A DNA stretch of 5,324 nt from Saprospiraceae bacterium (GCA_027009605.1 JALVCY010000074.1:1-5324), one strand, 5' to 3'. Numbered from the stretch's first letter, positions 1-4,947 are shown. Numbers and translations are program-made. The notes: generated from the letters alone by a model not told the origin.

Positions 1-765
1 GTAGATATTATTGGCATATTTCCCTTTGGGATTCAGTCCTTGTCCGGGAGTCCAAGAGCGAGCCACTTTGGAAGAAACTTGGTCGAGTTGGTTGGTAAGG
101 ATAAACACTAATTGGACGCCATGTTTTTGAGCGGCCTGTAGCTTTAGCAAGTCGTTGTGTGACCATTCTGAAGGAGTAAGTGCATGAGATATTGCGTAAG
201 TGCCATCCGGTTTTCTAGGCTCGCCGGAAAGGATGATGATGGTTTTTCCCGCAAGGGATTGACCTTGGTAGTCGCTATAGCCGGGATCATCAATACCATA
301 ACCCAAAAAGACGATATCTTGAATATTGAATATAGGCCGGCTTGGATTGGTGGAGATATCCACGGCAAAATCATTCGGTGTAGTCACAGGCACTCCCTTA
401 ATGACCAGTTGTTTTTGAGTCCATTTTTCCTTGTGATAGTAAAAGGGTTGTTCATACCCCCTTTTTCCGGAAGGGAGTAACTGACCAAATGGGGCAATAT
501 GATAGTTGGCGAGACGGCCGGTGATGTATTTTGCTGCTTTCTTCAGACCGGGTTGCCCGGTTTCACGGCCTTCCATGGCGTCACTGGCAATTACAGTTAA
601 ATGCCGGCGAAGTCTTTCAGGAGTAATCATCTTGGCAAAAACTTGACCGGCCGAATTATTTTGGGCTGTTTTCTTTGTGTGAAGCGCAGCAGGAACGAAT
701 GGGTCGATTTGTGCGCTTGCGCTAAAAAATAAAAAGCAGGCAATAAGGAAGAGCGAAAATCTCAT
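1..765 (-). CDS. M28-family metallopeptidase, N-terminal part (3' end outside window)
   Basis: The frame is open from an ATG at 765 to the window edge, giving 255 residues with no stop. Residues 1-18 form a signal peptide (MRFSLFLIACFLFFSASA) with likely cleavage before Q19, so the product is exported. Residues 47-78 contain a helix and the motif ASDAMEGRETGQPG (60-73) followed by KKAAKYI, the usual N-terminal signature of M28 zinc aminopeptidases of Bacteroidota. Residues about 148-225 (DIVFLGYGI, then LAGKTIIILSGEP, then a helix leading to VQLVFIL) match the PA (protease-associated) domain inserted in this family. The zinc-binding His/Asp/Glu residues would lie beyond the left edge, so catalytic competence cannot be judged. 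Another ATG at 784 is out of frame, which supports the start at 765. The leader is A-rich without a Shine-Dalgarno. The family call is recognition of motifs and was not verified by a search. Confidence 0.85.
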   Translation of the reverse strand, partial: MRFSLFLIACFLFFSASAQIDPFVPAALHTKKTAQNNSAGQVFAKMITPERLRRHLTVIASDAMEGRETGQPGLKKAAKYITGRLANYHIAPFGQLLPSGKRGYEQPFYYHKEKWTQKQLVIKGVPVTTPNDFAVDISTNPSRPIFNIQDIVFLGYGIDDPGYSDYQGQSLAGKTIIILSGEPRKPDGTYAISHALTPSEWSHNDLLKLQAAQKHGVQLVFILTNQLDQVSSKVARSWTPGQGLNPKGKYANNIY

Positions 766-791
766 ATTGTTTTTTTTGATTCATGATGGGG

Positions 792-799
792 CAAAGGAA
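792..799 (-). promoter_or_regulatory. possible -7 box for the M28 peptidase gene
   Basis: Read on the minus strand this is TTCCTTTG, one mismatch from the Bacteroidota -7 consensus TAnnTTTG, and it is followed by C as in many such promoters. It lies 27 bp upstream of the ATG. The nearest TTTG upstream is only about 13 bp away, shorter than the usual 17-23 bp, so support is weak. Confidence 0.3.
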
Positions 800-847
800 T
801 CAGCTTGTGAGTCAAATAAGGAACAGTACAGGGGGCATTTGTTGAGC

Positions 848-886
848 AAAAAAAAATCCCAAAACGATTGCTCGAGTCAGGATTTT
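848..886 (-). terminator. probable intrinsic terminator of the small gene at 908-1144
   Basis: Read on the minus strand, AAAATCC (880-886) and GGATTTT (853-859) form a 7-bp stem around a 20-nt loop, and the transcript runs on into an unbroken T tract (848-856). It starts 22 bp after the stop codon of the small gene, so it probably separates that gene from the peptidase gene. The stem is AT-rich and the loop long, so termination may be inefficient. Confidence 0.5.
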
Positions 887-907
887 CTTGAATTTGGAAA
901 GTTTTTG

Positions 908-1144
908 CTAAAACTGTAATTCTACAGCACTTTCAGCGCTATACTTCAAGATGTTATTAATGACGCTGGTCGGAGGATTGAACTTCACCTTTGGAAGATG
1001 GTCAAAGCCTTCTTTTAGCCGATAATAGTCATCTAAGAGCATAGGATTTTTAGTCAACGCTTCCTTAATATCCATGCTTCTCATTGGAGACACTTCTTTG
1101 TAGATGTACGCAACTAAATCTTCGATTGTAATTTTCTTAGCCAT
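908..1144 (-). CDS. small (78 aa) anti-sigma-like conserved protein
   Basis: The protein starts MAKKITIEDLVAYIYKEVSP, continues with a predicted helix (MRSMDIKEALTKNPMLLDDY, about 21-40), and ends with a SVINNILKYS segment (60-69). The order is an opening EDL-x-x-YIY helix, a 'D/E-ALxxNPxLxDxY' helix, then a linker and an 'I-x-x-ILKYS' helix. I recall this layout from short single-copy proteins of Bacteroidota that resemble the N-terminal cytoplasmic domain of anti-sigma factors; that is a resemblance only. It has no cysteines, no zinc site, no signal peptide and no membrane helix, so it is probably cytosolic. No sigma factor gene is visible beside it, and no good TAnnTTTG box was found upstream. 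It is followed by its own probable terminator. Coding is supported by the ATG start, length and protein-like composition; the function is uncertain. Confidence 0.65.
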   Translation of the reverse strand: MAKKITIEDLVAYIYKEVSPMRSMDIKEALTKNPMLLDDYYRLKEGFDHLPKVKFNPPTSVINNILKYSAESAVELQF

Positions 1145-1356
1145 AGGCAGCTTTCAATTTGGTATTATTGGAAAGTCCATGAACTCCCCGATGTGAATAA
1201 TAAAACTATCACCTGTAAAACTGATGCCCTAGACAAATTATTGCACCTTAAATGTTAAATTTAAAAAAATAGCTCCGTATAGTTAGATTACTCAAGTTTC
1301 GATAGTTAGGAATGCCCGTGGTTATTGGATTCGTGTTTACCGAAGCAAAGAAAGCT

Positions 1357-1364
1357 TACCTTTG
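1357..1364 (+). promoter_or_regulatory. TAnnTTTG box facing repeat module A
   Basis: TACCTTTG is an exact match to the Bacteroidota -7 consensus on the + strand, directly before the first hairpin of module A. No TTG lies at the right distance (the nearest is 29 bp upstream), and no gene follows on this strand. It may be a chance match or may drive transcription of the repeat. Confidence 0.2.
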
Positions 1365-1555
1365 TTCAATGCCTTTGGCGTTCAATTTGCCCTTCGGGCA
1401 TTCAATTGCCTTTGGCGTTCAAGGAGTACGCTCTCTTGGCTGCCTACCCGTTAAACCGCTATACCATTATACCGTTCAATGCCTTTGGCGTTCAAGGAGC
1501 AAGACTTCTTTCCTGCCTTCCCGTTAGACCGTTACACCGCTACACCGATGTACCG
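1365..1555 (+). repeat. composite hairpin/8-mer repeat, module A
   Basis: The module holds four mini-hairpins linked by TTCAA: GCC-TTT-GGC at 1371-1379, GCCC-TTC-GGGC at 1389-1399, GCC-TTT-GGC at 1408-1416 and again at 1481-1489. Within it, 1401-1474 and 1475-1555 are imperfect tandem copies. Each starts TTCAAT..GCCTTTGGCGTTCAAGGAG, passes through TGCCT-CCCG, and ends in degenerate 8-bp units (TTAAACCG, CTATACCA, TTATACCG in the first; TTAGACCG, TTACACCG, CTACACCG, ATGTACCG in the second). It ends about 30 bp from the stop codon of the lipoprotein gene. A related copy lies in inverted orientation at 4722-4930. It is non-coding and of unknown function. Confidence 0.85.
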
Positions 1556-1586
1556 AAACTTAAGTTAGACTATTTATTATTTTACA

Positions 1587-2204
1587 CTACTCGCTTTGTT
1601 TATCGACTTCTTTAGACCAGATAGTCCGGCAACGGCCTAGTTTACAGTCCATTTTTTTGACTAAAGTGCCACTTTCGTCATAAAGCTCTAGGAGTCCATC
1701 TTCATTATCACCGTTTTTATAGTTTCCTTTAGCTTTTAATTGGCCATTTTCGTAATATTCGACGAAGGGGCCATTTTCATCATTTTGGTGAAAAGTAACT
1801 TCTTCTTTGACTTGTCCATCCGGATAATAGGCAGTCCATTTGCCTTCCATCGAATTATGGACAAAATTGACGATGCTTTTTAGTTGGCCATTCTCGTAGA
1901 ATGTTTTGCTGGGGCCATGAAATTCACCGCTGCTATAGGTGGTGGTTTCTTGAGTTTTTCCGGAAGGATAATATAATTTGGCGACGCCATTTTCCTTGCC
2001 CTTTTCGAAAGGGACTTCGGCATACACTTTACCGGTTTCGACGTAATATGTTGTGGCGACTCCTGTCTTCAGGCTGTCTTTCGCCAAAAAGTAAACTTCT
2101 GATAATTGGCCGTTTTCGTCTTTGACTTCTACTCTTCGGGGGCGATTGCAGGCAGAAAGTAAAACAAGGGCGGTAATGAAAAAAAAGAAGGGTATAGTTC
2201 GCAT
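1587..2204 (-). CDS. MORN_2-repeat lipoprotein (YwqK-type)
   Basis: The 205-aa protein begins with a basic-hydrophobic signal and a lipobox LSAC, so it should be cleaved and lipidated at Cys19. The following NRPRR lacks the acidic export signal of surface-exposed Bacteroidota lipoproteins, so a periplasm-facing location is more likely (inference). From residue about 30 to the end it is built of about six repeats of roughly 24 residues of the form G-x-x-x-x-YYxxGxLKxxxxYxxGxxxG; clear copies are 73-97, 97-121, 121-145, 145-170 and 170-192. These are MORN_2 repeats, which databases often name 'YwqK-family antitoxin'. No toxin gene adjoins it, so that name should not be read as a function. Two cysteines near the C-terminus (CKLGRC, 187 and 192) could form a disulfide. 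The ATG at 2204 is chosen because it opens the signal peptide. No clear promoter box was found. Confidence 0.9.
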   Translation of the reverse strand: MRTIPFFFFITALVLLSACNRPRRVEVKDENGQLSEVYFLAKDSLKTGVATTYYVETGKVYAEVPFEKGKENGVAKLYYPSGKTQETTTYSSGEFHGPSKTFYENGQLKSIVNFVHNSMEGKWTAYYPDGQVKEEVTFHQNDENGPFVEYYENGQLKAKGNYKNGDNEDGLLELYDESGTLVKKMDCKLGRCRTIWSKEVDKQSE

Positions 2205-2299
2205 GACGCTTTAATTTGGTAGATTATACTTACACTAATATCGAGAATGAATCCCAAAACATCTTAACGAAAATAGGGGGAAAAAAGTATAAAAACCGG

Positions 2300-2328
2300 T
2301 AACTGTCTAGGTGCTCCTATTTTAAGCT
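2300..2328 (+). repeat. direct repeat, left copy (AACTGTYTAGGT type)
   Basis: The sequence AACTGTCTAGGT at 2301 followed by CTATTTTAAGCTA matches AACTGTTTAGGT at 3044 followed by CAATTTTTAGGTA, on the same strand. The two copies bracket the repeat cluster. Similarity outside this core is weak. Confidence 0.6.
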
Positions 2329-2350
2329 ACAGTACAAACACAAGTTGTAT

Positions 2351-2372
2351 GGGTGCAGTCGGGTTTTGTCCC
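2351..2372 (+). repeat. 22-bp inverted repeat, left end of the repeat cluster
   Basis: This 22-mer (core AGTCGGGTTTTGTCCC) is the reverse complement of 2964-2985 at 19 of 22 positions. The core also recurs at 4722-4738 (GCAATCGGGTTTTGTCC). It may mark the end of a MITE-like element, which is inference. Confidence 0.65.
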
Positions 2373-2417
2373 CATTGCCCCTTTTCGATTGTTTGTAATG
2401 GGCGTAAGTTTCTAGGG

Positions 2418-2626
2418 AAAAAATGCGGCTAAAGCCGGTCTCCTGCTTAGTTTTGGTCCGTCAGCTAAAGCAGACGGTAAAAGCAAAGAAAATGAAATTA
2501 AAGAGATACCCGGAATCCGGGTTTGTGCCTGTTTTACCGTTGGTTTTTCTTTACCGTTGGTTTTACTTTACCGTTGGTTTTAACCAACGGACTAGAAGCA
2601 AACCCCAAAGGGGCTTTAGCCCCATT
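2418..2626 (+). repeat. palindrome-rich element, copy 1 (209 bp)
   Basis: The element contains four hairpins in order: CGGCT-AA-AGCCG (2426-2437), CCGTC-A-GCT-AA-AGC-A-GACGG (2458-2477), CCGTTGGTT-TT-AACCAACGG (2571-2590) and GGGGC-TTTA-GCCCC (2610-2623). The left arm of the third hairpin is repeated three times as a 17-bp unit (2536-2552, 2553-2569, then the true hairpin from 2570). The second hairpin's right arm occurs once (2464-2482). It resembles the REP-type intergenic palindromes of Bacteroidota, but no family name can be assigned from the sequence alone. Confidence 0.85.
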
Positions 2627-2641
2627 GACTGACTAAACAAA

Positions 2642-2872
2642 AAAAAATGCGGCTAAAGCCGGTCTCCTGCTTAGCTTTAGTCCGTCAGCTAAAGCAGACG
2701 GTAAACGCTAAAGCAGACGGTAAAAGCTAAAGCAGACGAAAAAGCTAAAGCAGACGGTAAAAGCAAAGAAAATGAAATTAAAGAGATACCCGGAATCCAA
2801 GTTTGTGCCTGTTTTACCGTTGGTTTTAACCAACGGACTAGAAGTAAAACTATCAGGGGCTTTAGCCCCATT
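2642..2872 (+). repeat. palindrome-rich element, copy 2 (231 bp)
   Basis: This is a direct tandem copy of 2418-2626, after a 15-bp spacer. It has the same four hairpins, at 2650-2661, 2682-2701, 2817-2836 and 2856-2869. Here the right arm of the second hairpin (GCTAAAGCAGACGGTAAA) is present four times in tandem (2688-2706, 2707-2725, 2726-2743, 2744-2762), while the third hairpin's arm is present once. These unit numbers account exactly for the 22-bp length difference from copy 1, so no other indels separate the copies. Confidence 0.85.
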
Positions 2873-2963
2873 AACAGAACAAATAAAAATAAAAAAAAAC
2901 GGCTAAAGTCAAGCAGGGGCTAATTTTTCAAGTCAAATCACTTTGATATTTATCGAAAAGTAA

Positions 2964-2985
2964 GGGACAAAGCCCGACTACGCCC
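2964..2985 (-). repeat. 22-bp inverted repeat, right end of the repeat cluster
   Basis: Read on the minus strand it has the core AGTCGGGCTTTGTCCC and pairs with 2351-2372 at 19 of 22 positions. The two ends face each other across about 590 bp holding the two palindrome-rich copies. Confidence 0.65.
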
Positions 2986-3042
2986 AAGTAGCATATAAAA
3001 AAAATTGTATGTCTAAAAATTATCAACTTATCAAAAAAACAG

Positions 3043-3072
3043 CAACTGTTTAGGTATCCCAATTTTTAGGTA
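3043..3072 (+). repeat. direct repeat, right copy (AACTGTYTAGGT type)
   Basis: This is the partner of 2300-2328, in the same orientation. The shared core is AACTGT-Y-TAGGT followed two to four bases later by an ATTTTwA stretch. The copies are about 740 bp apart. Confidence 0.55.
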
Positions 3073-3154
3073 GAAAACAGGCATTTTTGTGTAGGTTGAC
3101 GCACAAGAAACCTAACTATTCATGCGAGCCAAGTGAATTATCCTGAATAATTAC

Positions 3155-3190
3155 AAAAAGCCACTTACAATTAAAATCGTAAGTGGCTTT
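3155..3190 (-). terminator. intrinsic terminator of ugd
   Basis: On the minus strand, AAAGCCACTTAC (3179-3190) pairs perfectly over 12 bp with GTAAGTGGCTTT (3157-3168) across a 10-nt AT-rich loop. The transcript continues into TTTTT at 3155-3159. It starts 29 bp after the ugd stop codon. On the + strand the right arm is followed by GTATAAAC rather than a T-run, so it points to minus-strand termination. Confidence 0.9.
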
Positions 3191-3218
3191 GTATAAACTA
3201 GGTCTTTTTTAGAAGGAT

Positions 3219-4532
3219 TTATCCAACCTTATTTCGACCGATACTATCGTAATAAATACCCATGGCTTTCATTTTGTCCAAAGAGTATAGATTCCGGCCA
3301 TCAAAAACGGCTTTACCTGTGAGCTTCTCTTTAAAGACGTTGAAGTCTGGATTTCTAAATGCGCTCCATTCGGTAACGATGGCTAGTGCGTCGATATCTT
3401 CAATGACTTCATAAGGGTCTTTGGCAAAAGTAATCTTGTCTCCAAAAATTTCTTTTACATTACCCATCGCTTCCGGGTCATAGGCTATGATTGAAGCCCC
3501 GGCATCCAAAAGGTCTTGGATGATTTCTAAAGCGGGTGCTTCTCTAATGTCATCTGTATTGGGTTTGAATGCAAGCCCCCAAATACCGACCTTTTTACCG
3601 GTCATATCTCCAAGGAAATAGCGCTTGATTTTTGTCGAAAGAATTTTCTTTTGATCTGCATTCACCTTCATGACTGATTTCAAGATTCTGAAATCATAAC
3701 CATACTCTTCTGCGGTCATGGCTAGTGCTTGCACGTCCTTTGGGAAACAGCTTCCGCCGTATCCTACACCGGGAAATAAGAAACGCTTACCGATACGACT
3801 ATCGGAGCCCATTCCTTTCCGGACGCTATCTACATCCGCACCGACTCTTTCGCAAAGGTTGGCGATTTCATTCATAAATGAAATTCTTGCTGCCAGATAA
3901 GAGTTGGCCGCATACTTGGTCATTTCTGCGGAGCGCTTATCCATAAAGTAAATCGGATTCCCTTGTCTGACAAAAGGCTCATAAAGCTCAGTCATCACTT
4001 TTTGGGCACGCTCAGACTCTGTACCAATAACGACACGATCCGGCTTCAAAAAATCTTCTACAGCAACACCTTCTCTCAAAAATTCAGGATTAGAGACGAC
4101 ATCAAAAAGGTCTGTACTCAATTCTTTGGCAAGGATGGCATGCACTTTTTCAGCAGTGCCTACAGGCACCGTACTTTTGTCAACAATAACTTTGTAATCC
4201 GTGATGATTTTTGACAAATCGCCGGCTACGCCAAGGATATATTTCAAATCAGCTGCTCCTCCTTCTCCGGGAGGGGTGGGTAAGGCCAAGAAAATGACTT
4301 CCGCATCTTTTATGCCTTCGGCAAGGTCAGTGGTAAAGCTTAATCTACCCTGACGAGTATTTCTTTCGAAAAGAACATCGAGACCAGGCTCATAAATGGG
4401 AACTTCCCCATTTCTCATTCTTTCTACCTTCTTTGCGTCAATATCGACACAAACAACGTGGTTGCCTGTTTCGGCAAAACAAGTACCGGATACGAGTCCT
4501 ACATATCCGGTACCGACTACGGCAATGTTCAT
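3219..4532 (-). CDS. ugd: UDP-glucose 6-dehydrogenase
   Basis: The enzyme oxidises UDP-glucose to UDP-glucuronate with two NAD+ in the cytosol, supplying precursor for acidic surface polysaccharides. The 437-aa protein is full length for the UDP-glucose/GDP-mannose dehydrogenase family. The N-terminal NAD-binding fold has GTGYVG (7-12) and Asp30 at the end of strand 2. KSTVPVGT is at 119-126 and SNPEFLREG at 147-155 (E150 and E154 candidate catalytic acids). The central helix TKYAANSYLA (205-214) carries Lys206 and Asn210. The catalytic cysteine is Cys262 in GGSCFPKD, with Asp266. The C-terminal UDP-binding domain begins with WGLAFKPNTDDIREAP (318-333). All expected catalytic residues are present. 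UDP-glucose specificity rather than UDP-ManNAc or GDP-mannose is inferred from overall sequence resemblance. The gene stands alone, with its own promoters and terminator and no neighbouring glycosyltransferase. Confidence 0.96.
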   Translation of the reverse strand: MNIAVVGTGYVGLVSGTCFAETGNHVVCVDIDAKKVERMRNGEVPIYEPGLDVLFERNTRQGRLSFTTDLAEGIKDAEVIFLALPTPPGEGGAADLKYILGVAGDLSKIITDYKVIVDKSTVPVGTAEKVHAILAKELSTDLFDVVSNPEFLREGVAVEDFLKPDRVVIGTESERAQKVMTELYEPFVRQGNPIYFMDKRSAEMTKYAANSYLAARISFMNEIANLCERVGADVDSVRKGMGSDSRIGKRFLFPGVGYGGSCFPKDVQALAMTAEEYGYDFRILKSVMKVNADQKKILSTKIKRYFLGDMTGKKVGIWGLAFKPNTDDIREAPALEIIQDLLDAGASIIAYDPEAMGNVKEIFGDKITFAKDPYEVIEDIDALAIVTEWSAFRNPDFNVFKEKLTGKAVFDGRNLYSLDKMKAMGIYYDSIGRNKVG

Positions 4533-4568
4533 GGTTGTATAAATTTTATCATGTTAAAAAAACCGCTG

Positions 4569-4576
4569 CAAAAGTA
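4569..4576 (-). promoter_or_regulatory. proximal -7 box of ugd
   Basis: On the minus strand TACTTTTG, followed by CA, is an exact match to the Bacteroidota TAnnTTTG box. It is 36 bp upstream of the ugd ATG, leaving a leader of about 25-30 nt. I see no clear TTG at -33, so it may be weak or activator-dependent. Confidence 0.6.
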
Positions 4577-4651
4577 CGGGCTTTGATTCATAAATGCTTG
4601 AACCATAAGGATAAAGCATCTAAATAATGCTCATACGTGTAAATATCATGC

Positions 4652-4680
4652 CAAAAGTAAGTATTTTTTTATGTCACAAA
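4652..4680 (-). promoter_or_regulatory. distal promoter of ugd with -33 and -7 boxes
   Basis: On the minus strand TTTG (4677-4680) is followed after 17 bp by TACTTTTG (4652-4659). Both boxes match the Bacteroidota sigma-ABfr consensus with acceptable spacing. Use of this promoter would give ugd a leader of about 110 nt. It lies between repeat module B and the proximal box. Confidence 0.55.
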
Positions 4681-4748
4681 AAATATATCTACATTAATTT
4701 TTATTTTAATTTATAACGAGCGCAATCGGGTTTTGTCCTGCCAATTTC

Positions 4749-4788
4749 CGGTATAACGGTATAACGGTATAACGGTACAACGGTACAA
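4749..4788 (+). repeat. 8-bp tandem array, five units
   Basis: Three perfect CGGTATAA units (4749-4772) are followed by two CGGTACAA units (4773-4788) and a final CGGG. The corresponding array in module A (1451-1474 and 1523-1555, opposite strand) keeps the 8-bp period, but almost every unit there differs. Confidence 0.9.
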
Positions 4789-4853
4789 CGGGAAGGCAAG
4801 AAAGAAATCTTAATCCTTAAATTTAACGGCTAGGCCCCCAAGAGCGTGCTCCC

Positions 4854-4930
4854 TTGAACGCCAAAGGCATTTGAACGCCCGAAGGGCAATTTGAACGTGC
4901 GAAGCACAAATTGAACACCAACATGTTGGT
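4854..4930 (+). repeat. TTGAAC-linked array of four different mini-hairpins
   Basis: There are four contiguous units of 17, 20, 20 and 20 bp, each beginning TTGAAC and continuing with a different palindrome: GCC-AAA-GGC (4860-4868), GCCC-GAA-GGGC (4877-4887), GTGC-GAA-GCAC (4897-4907) and ACCAACATGTTGGT (4917-4930). The linker is constant while the stems change on both arms together. The third contains GCGAAGC, a sequence known to form an exceptionally stable DNA mini-hairpin. The last could also act as the 3' hairpin of the membrane-protein transcript. Confidence 0.85.
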
Positions 4931-4947
4931 TACCAATACTTTCACAA

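Larger units (their letters stand above)
1145..1586. other. intergenic region, 442 bp, repeat-bearing
   Basis: The gap between the small gene and the lipoprotein gene has two parts. 1145-1350 is AT-rich and should carry the promoter of the small gene, but I see no clear TAnnTTTG box; the nearest is TAGTTTTA (minus strand, 1201-1208) with no good -33 partner. 1365-1555 is filled by composite repeat module A, listed separately. The frames open on the + strand here (1312-1527 and 1325-1615) run through the repeats and read as low-complexity sequence, so I do not call them as genes. Confidence 0.7.
2205..3218. other. intergenic region, about 1 kb, repeat cluster without genes
   Basis: From left to right: leader of the lipoprotein gene (2205-2290); a direct-repeat copy (2300-2328); an inverted-repeat end (2351-2372); two tandem copies of a palindrome-rich element (2418-2626 and 2642-2872); a decayed fragment (about 2900-2922, CGGCTAAAGTC then GGGGCTAA); the other inverted-repeat end (2964-2985); the second direct-repeat copy (3043-3072); and the ugd terminator. 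The open frames at 2423-2632 (+) and 2689-2871 (-) are translations of the palindromic repeats, not genes. Confidence 0.8.
4722..4930 (-). repeat. composite hairpin/8-mer repeat, module B
   Basis: Read on the minus strand, this is an inverted relative of module A. It comprises TTGAAC-linked hairpins (4854-4930), a GGGAGCACGCTC segment with GAGC/GCTC arms, a spacer, TTTCTTGCCTTCCCG, an 8-bp array (4749-4788), and finally the motif GGACAAAACCCGATTGC (4722-4738), shared with the inverted ends at 2351 and 2964. It lies 17 bp from the membrane-protein stop codon. Confidence 0.85.
4533..4947. other. intergenic region, 415 bp: ugd promoters and repeat module B
   Basis: 4533-4680 holds the ugd leader and two TAnnTTTG boxes on the minus strand. 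4722-4930 is repeat module B. 4931-4947 is the short trailer after the membrane-protein stop codon. The frame at 4433-4627 (+) overlaps ugd and is a shadow. Confidence 0.8.

Noticed and set aside
184..480. Open frame on + strand (98 codons)
   Set aside because: It lies wholly antisense to the M28 peptidase gene, whose protein has a signal peptide and family motifs.
743..765. Lipobox in the peptidase signal sequence (LIAC at residues 7-10)
   Set aside because: The cysteine is too close to the N-terminus and inside the hydrophobic core; SASA-Q at 15-19 is a better signal peptidase I site.
1312..1615. + strand open frames over 1312-1527 and 1325-1615
   Set aside because: They translate the hairpin/8-mer repeats, overlap each other in different frames, and give low-complexity peptides without domain features.
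1587..2204. Toxin-antitoxin module based on the YwqK resemblance
   Set aside because: There is no toxin-like gene adjacent, and the protein is an exported lipoprotein, which does not suit a cytosolic antitoxin.
2205..3218. Autonomous insertion sequence
   Set aside because: No transposase open frame exists between the inverted ends; the content is only palindromic repeats, so at most it is a non-autonomous element.
4533..4720. Riboswitch or leader RNA for ugd
   Set aside because: No recognisable aptamer core or leader terminator is visible; the AT-rich stretch is explained by promoter sequences.
4854..4930. Possible CRISPR array
   Set aside because: The constant part is only 6 bp (TTGAAC), the intervening 'spacers' are palindromes rather than random sequence, and no cas gene is present.
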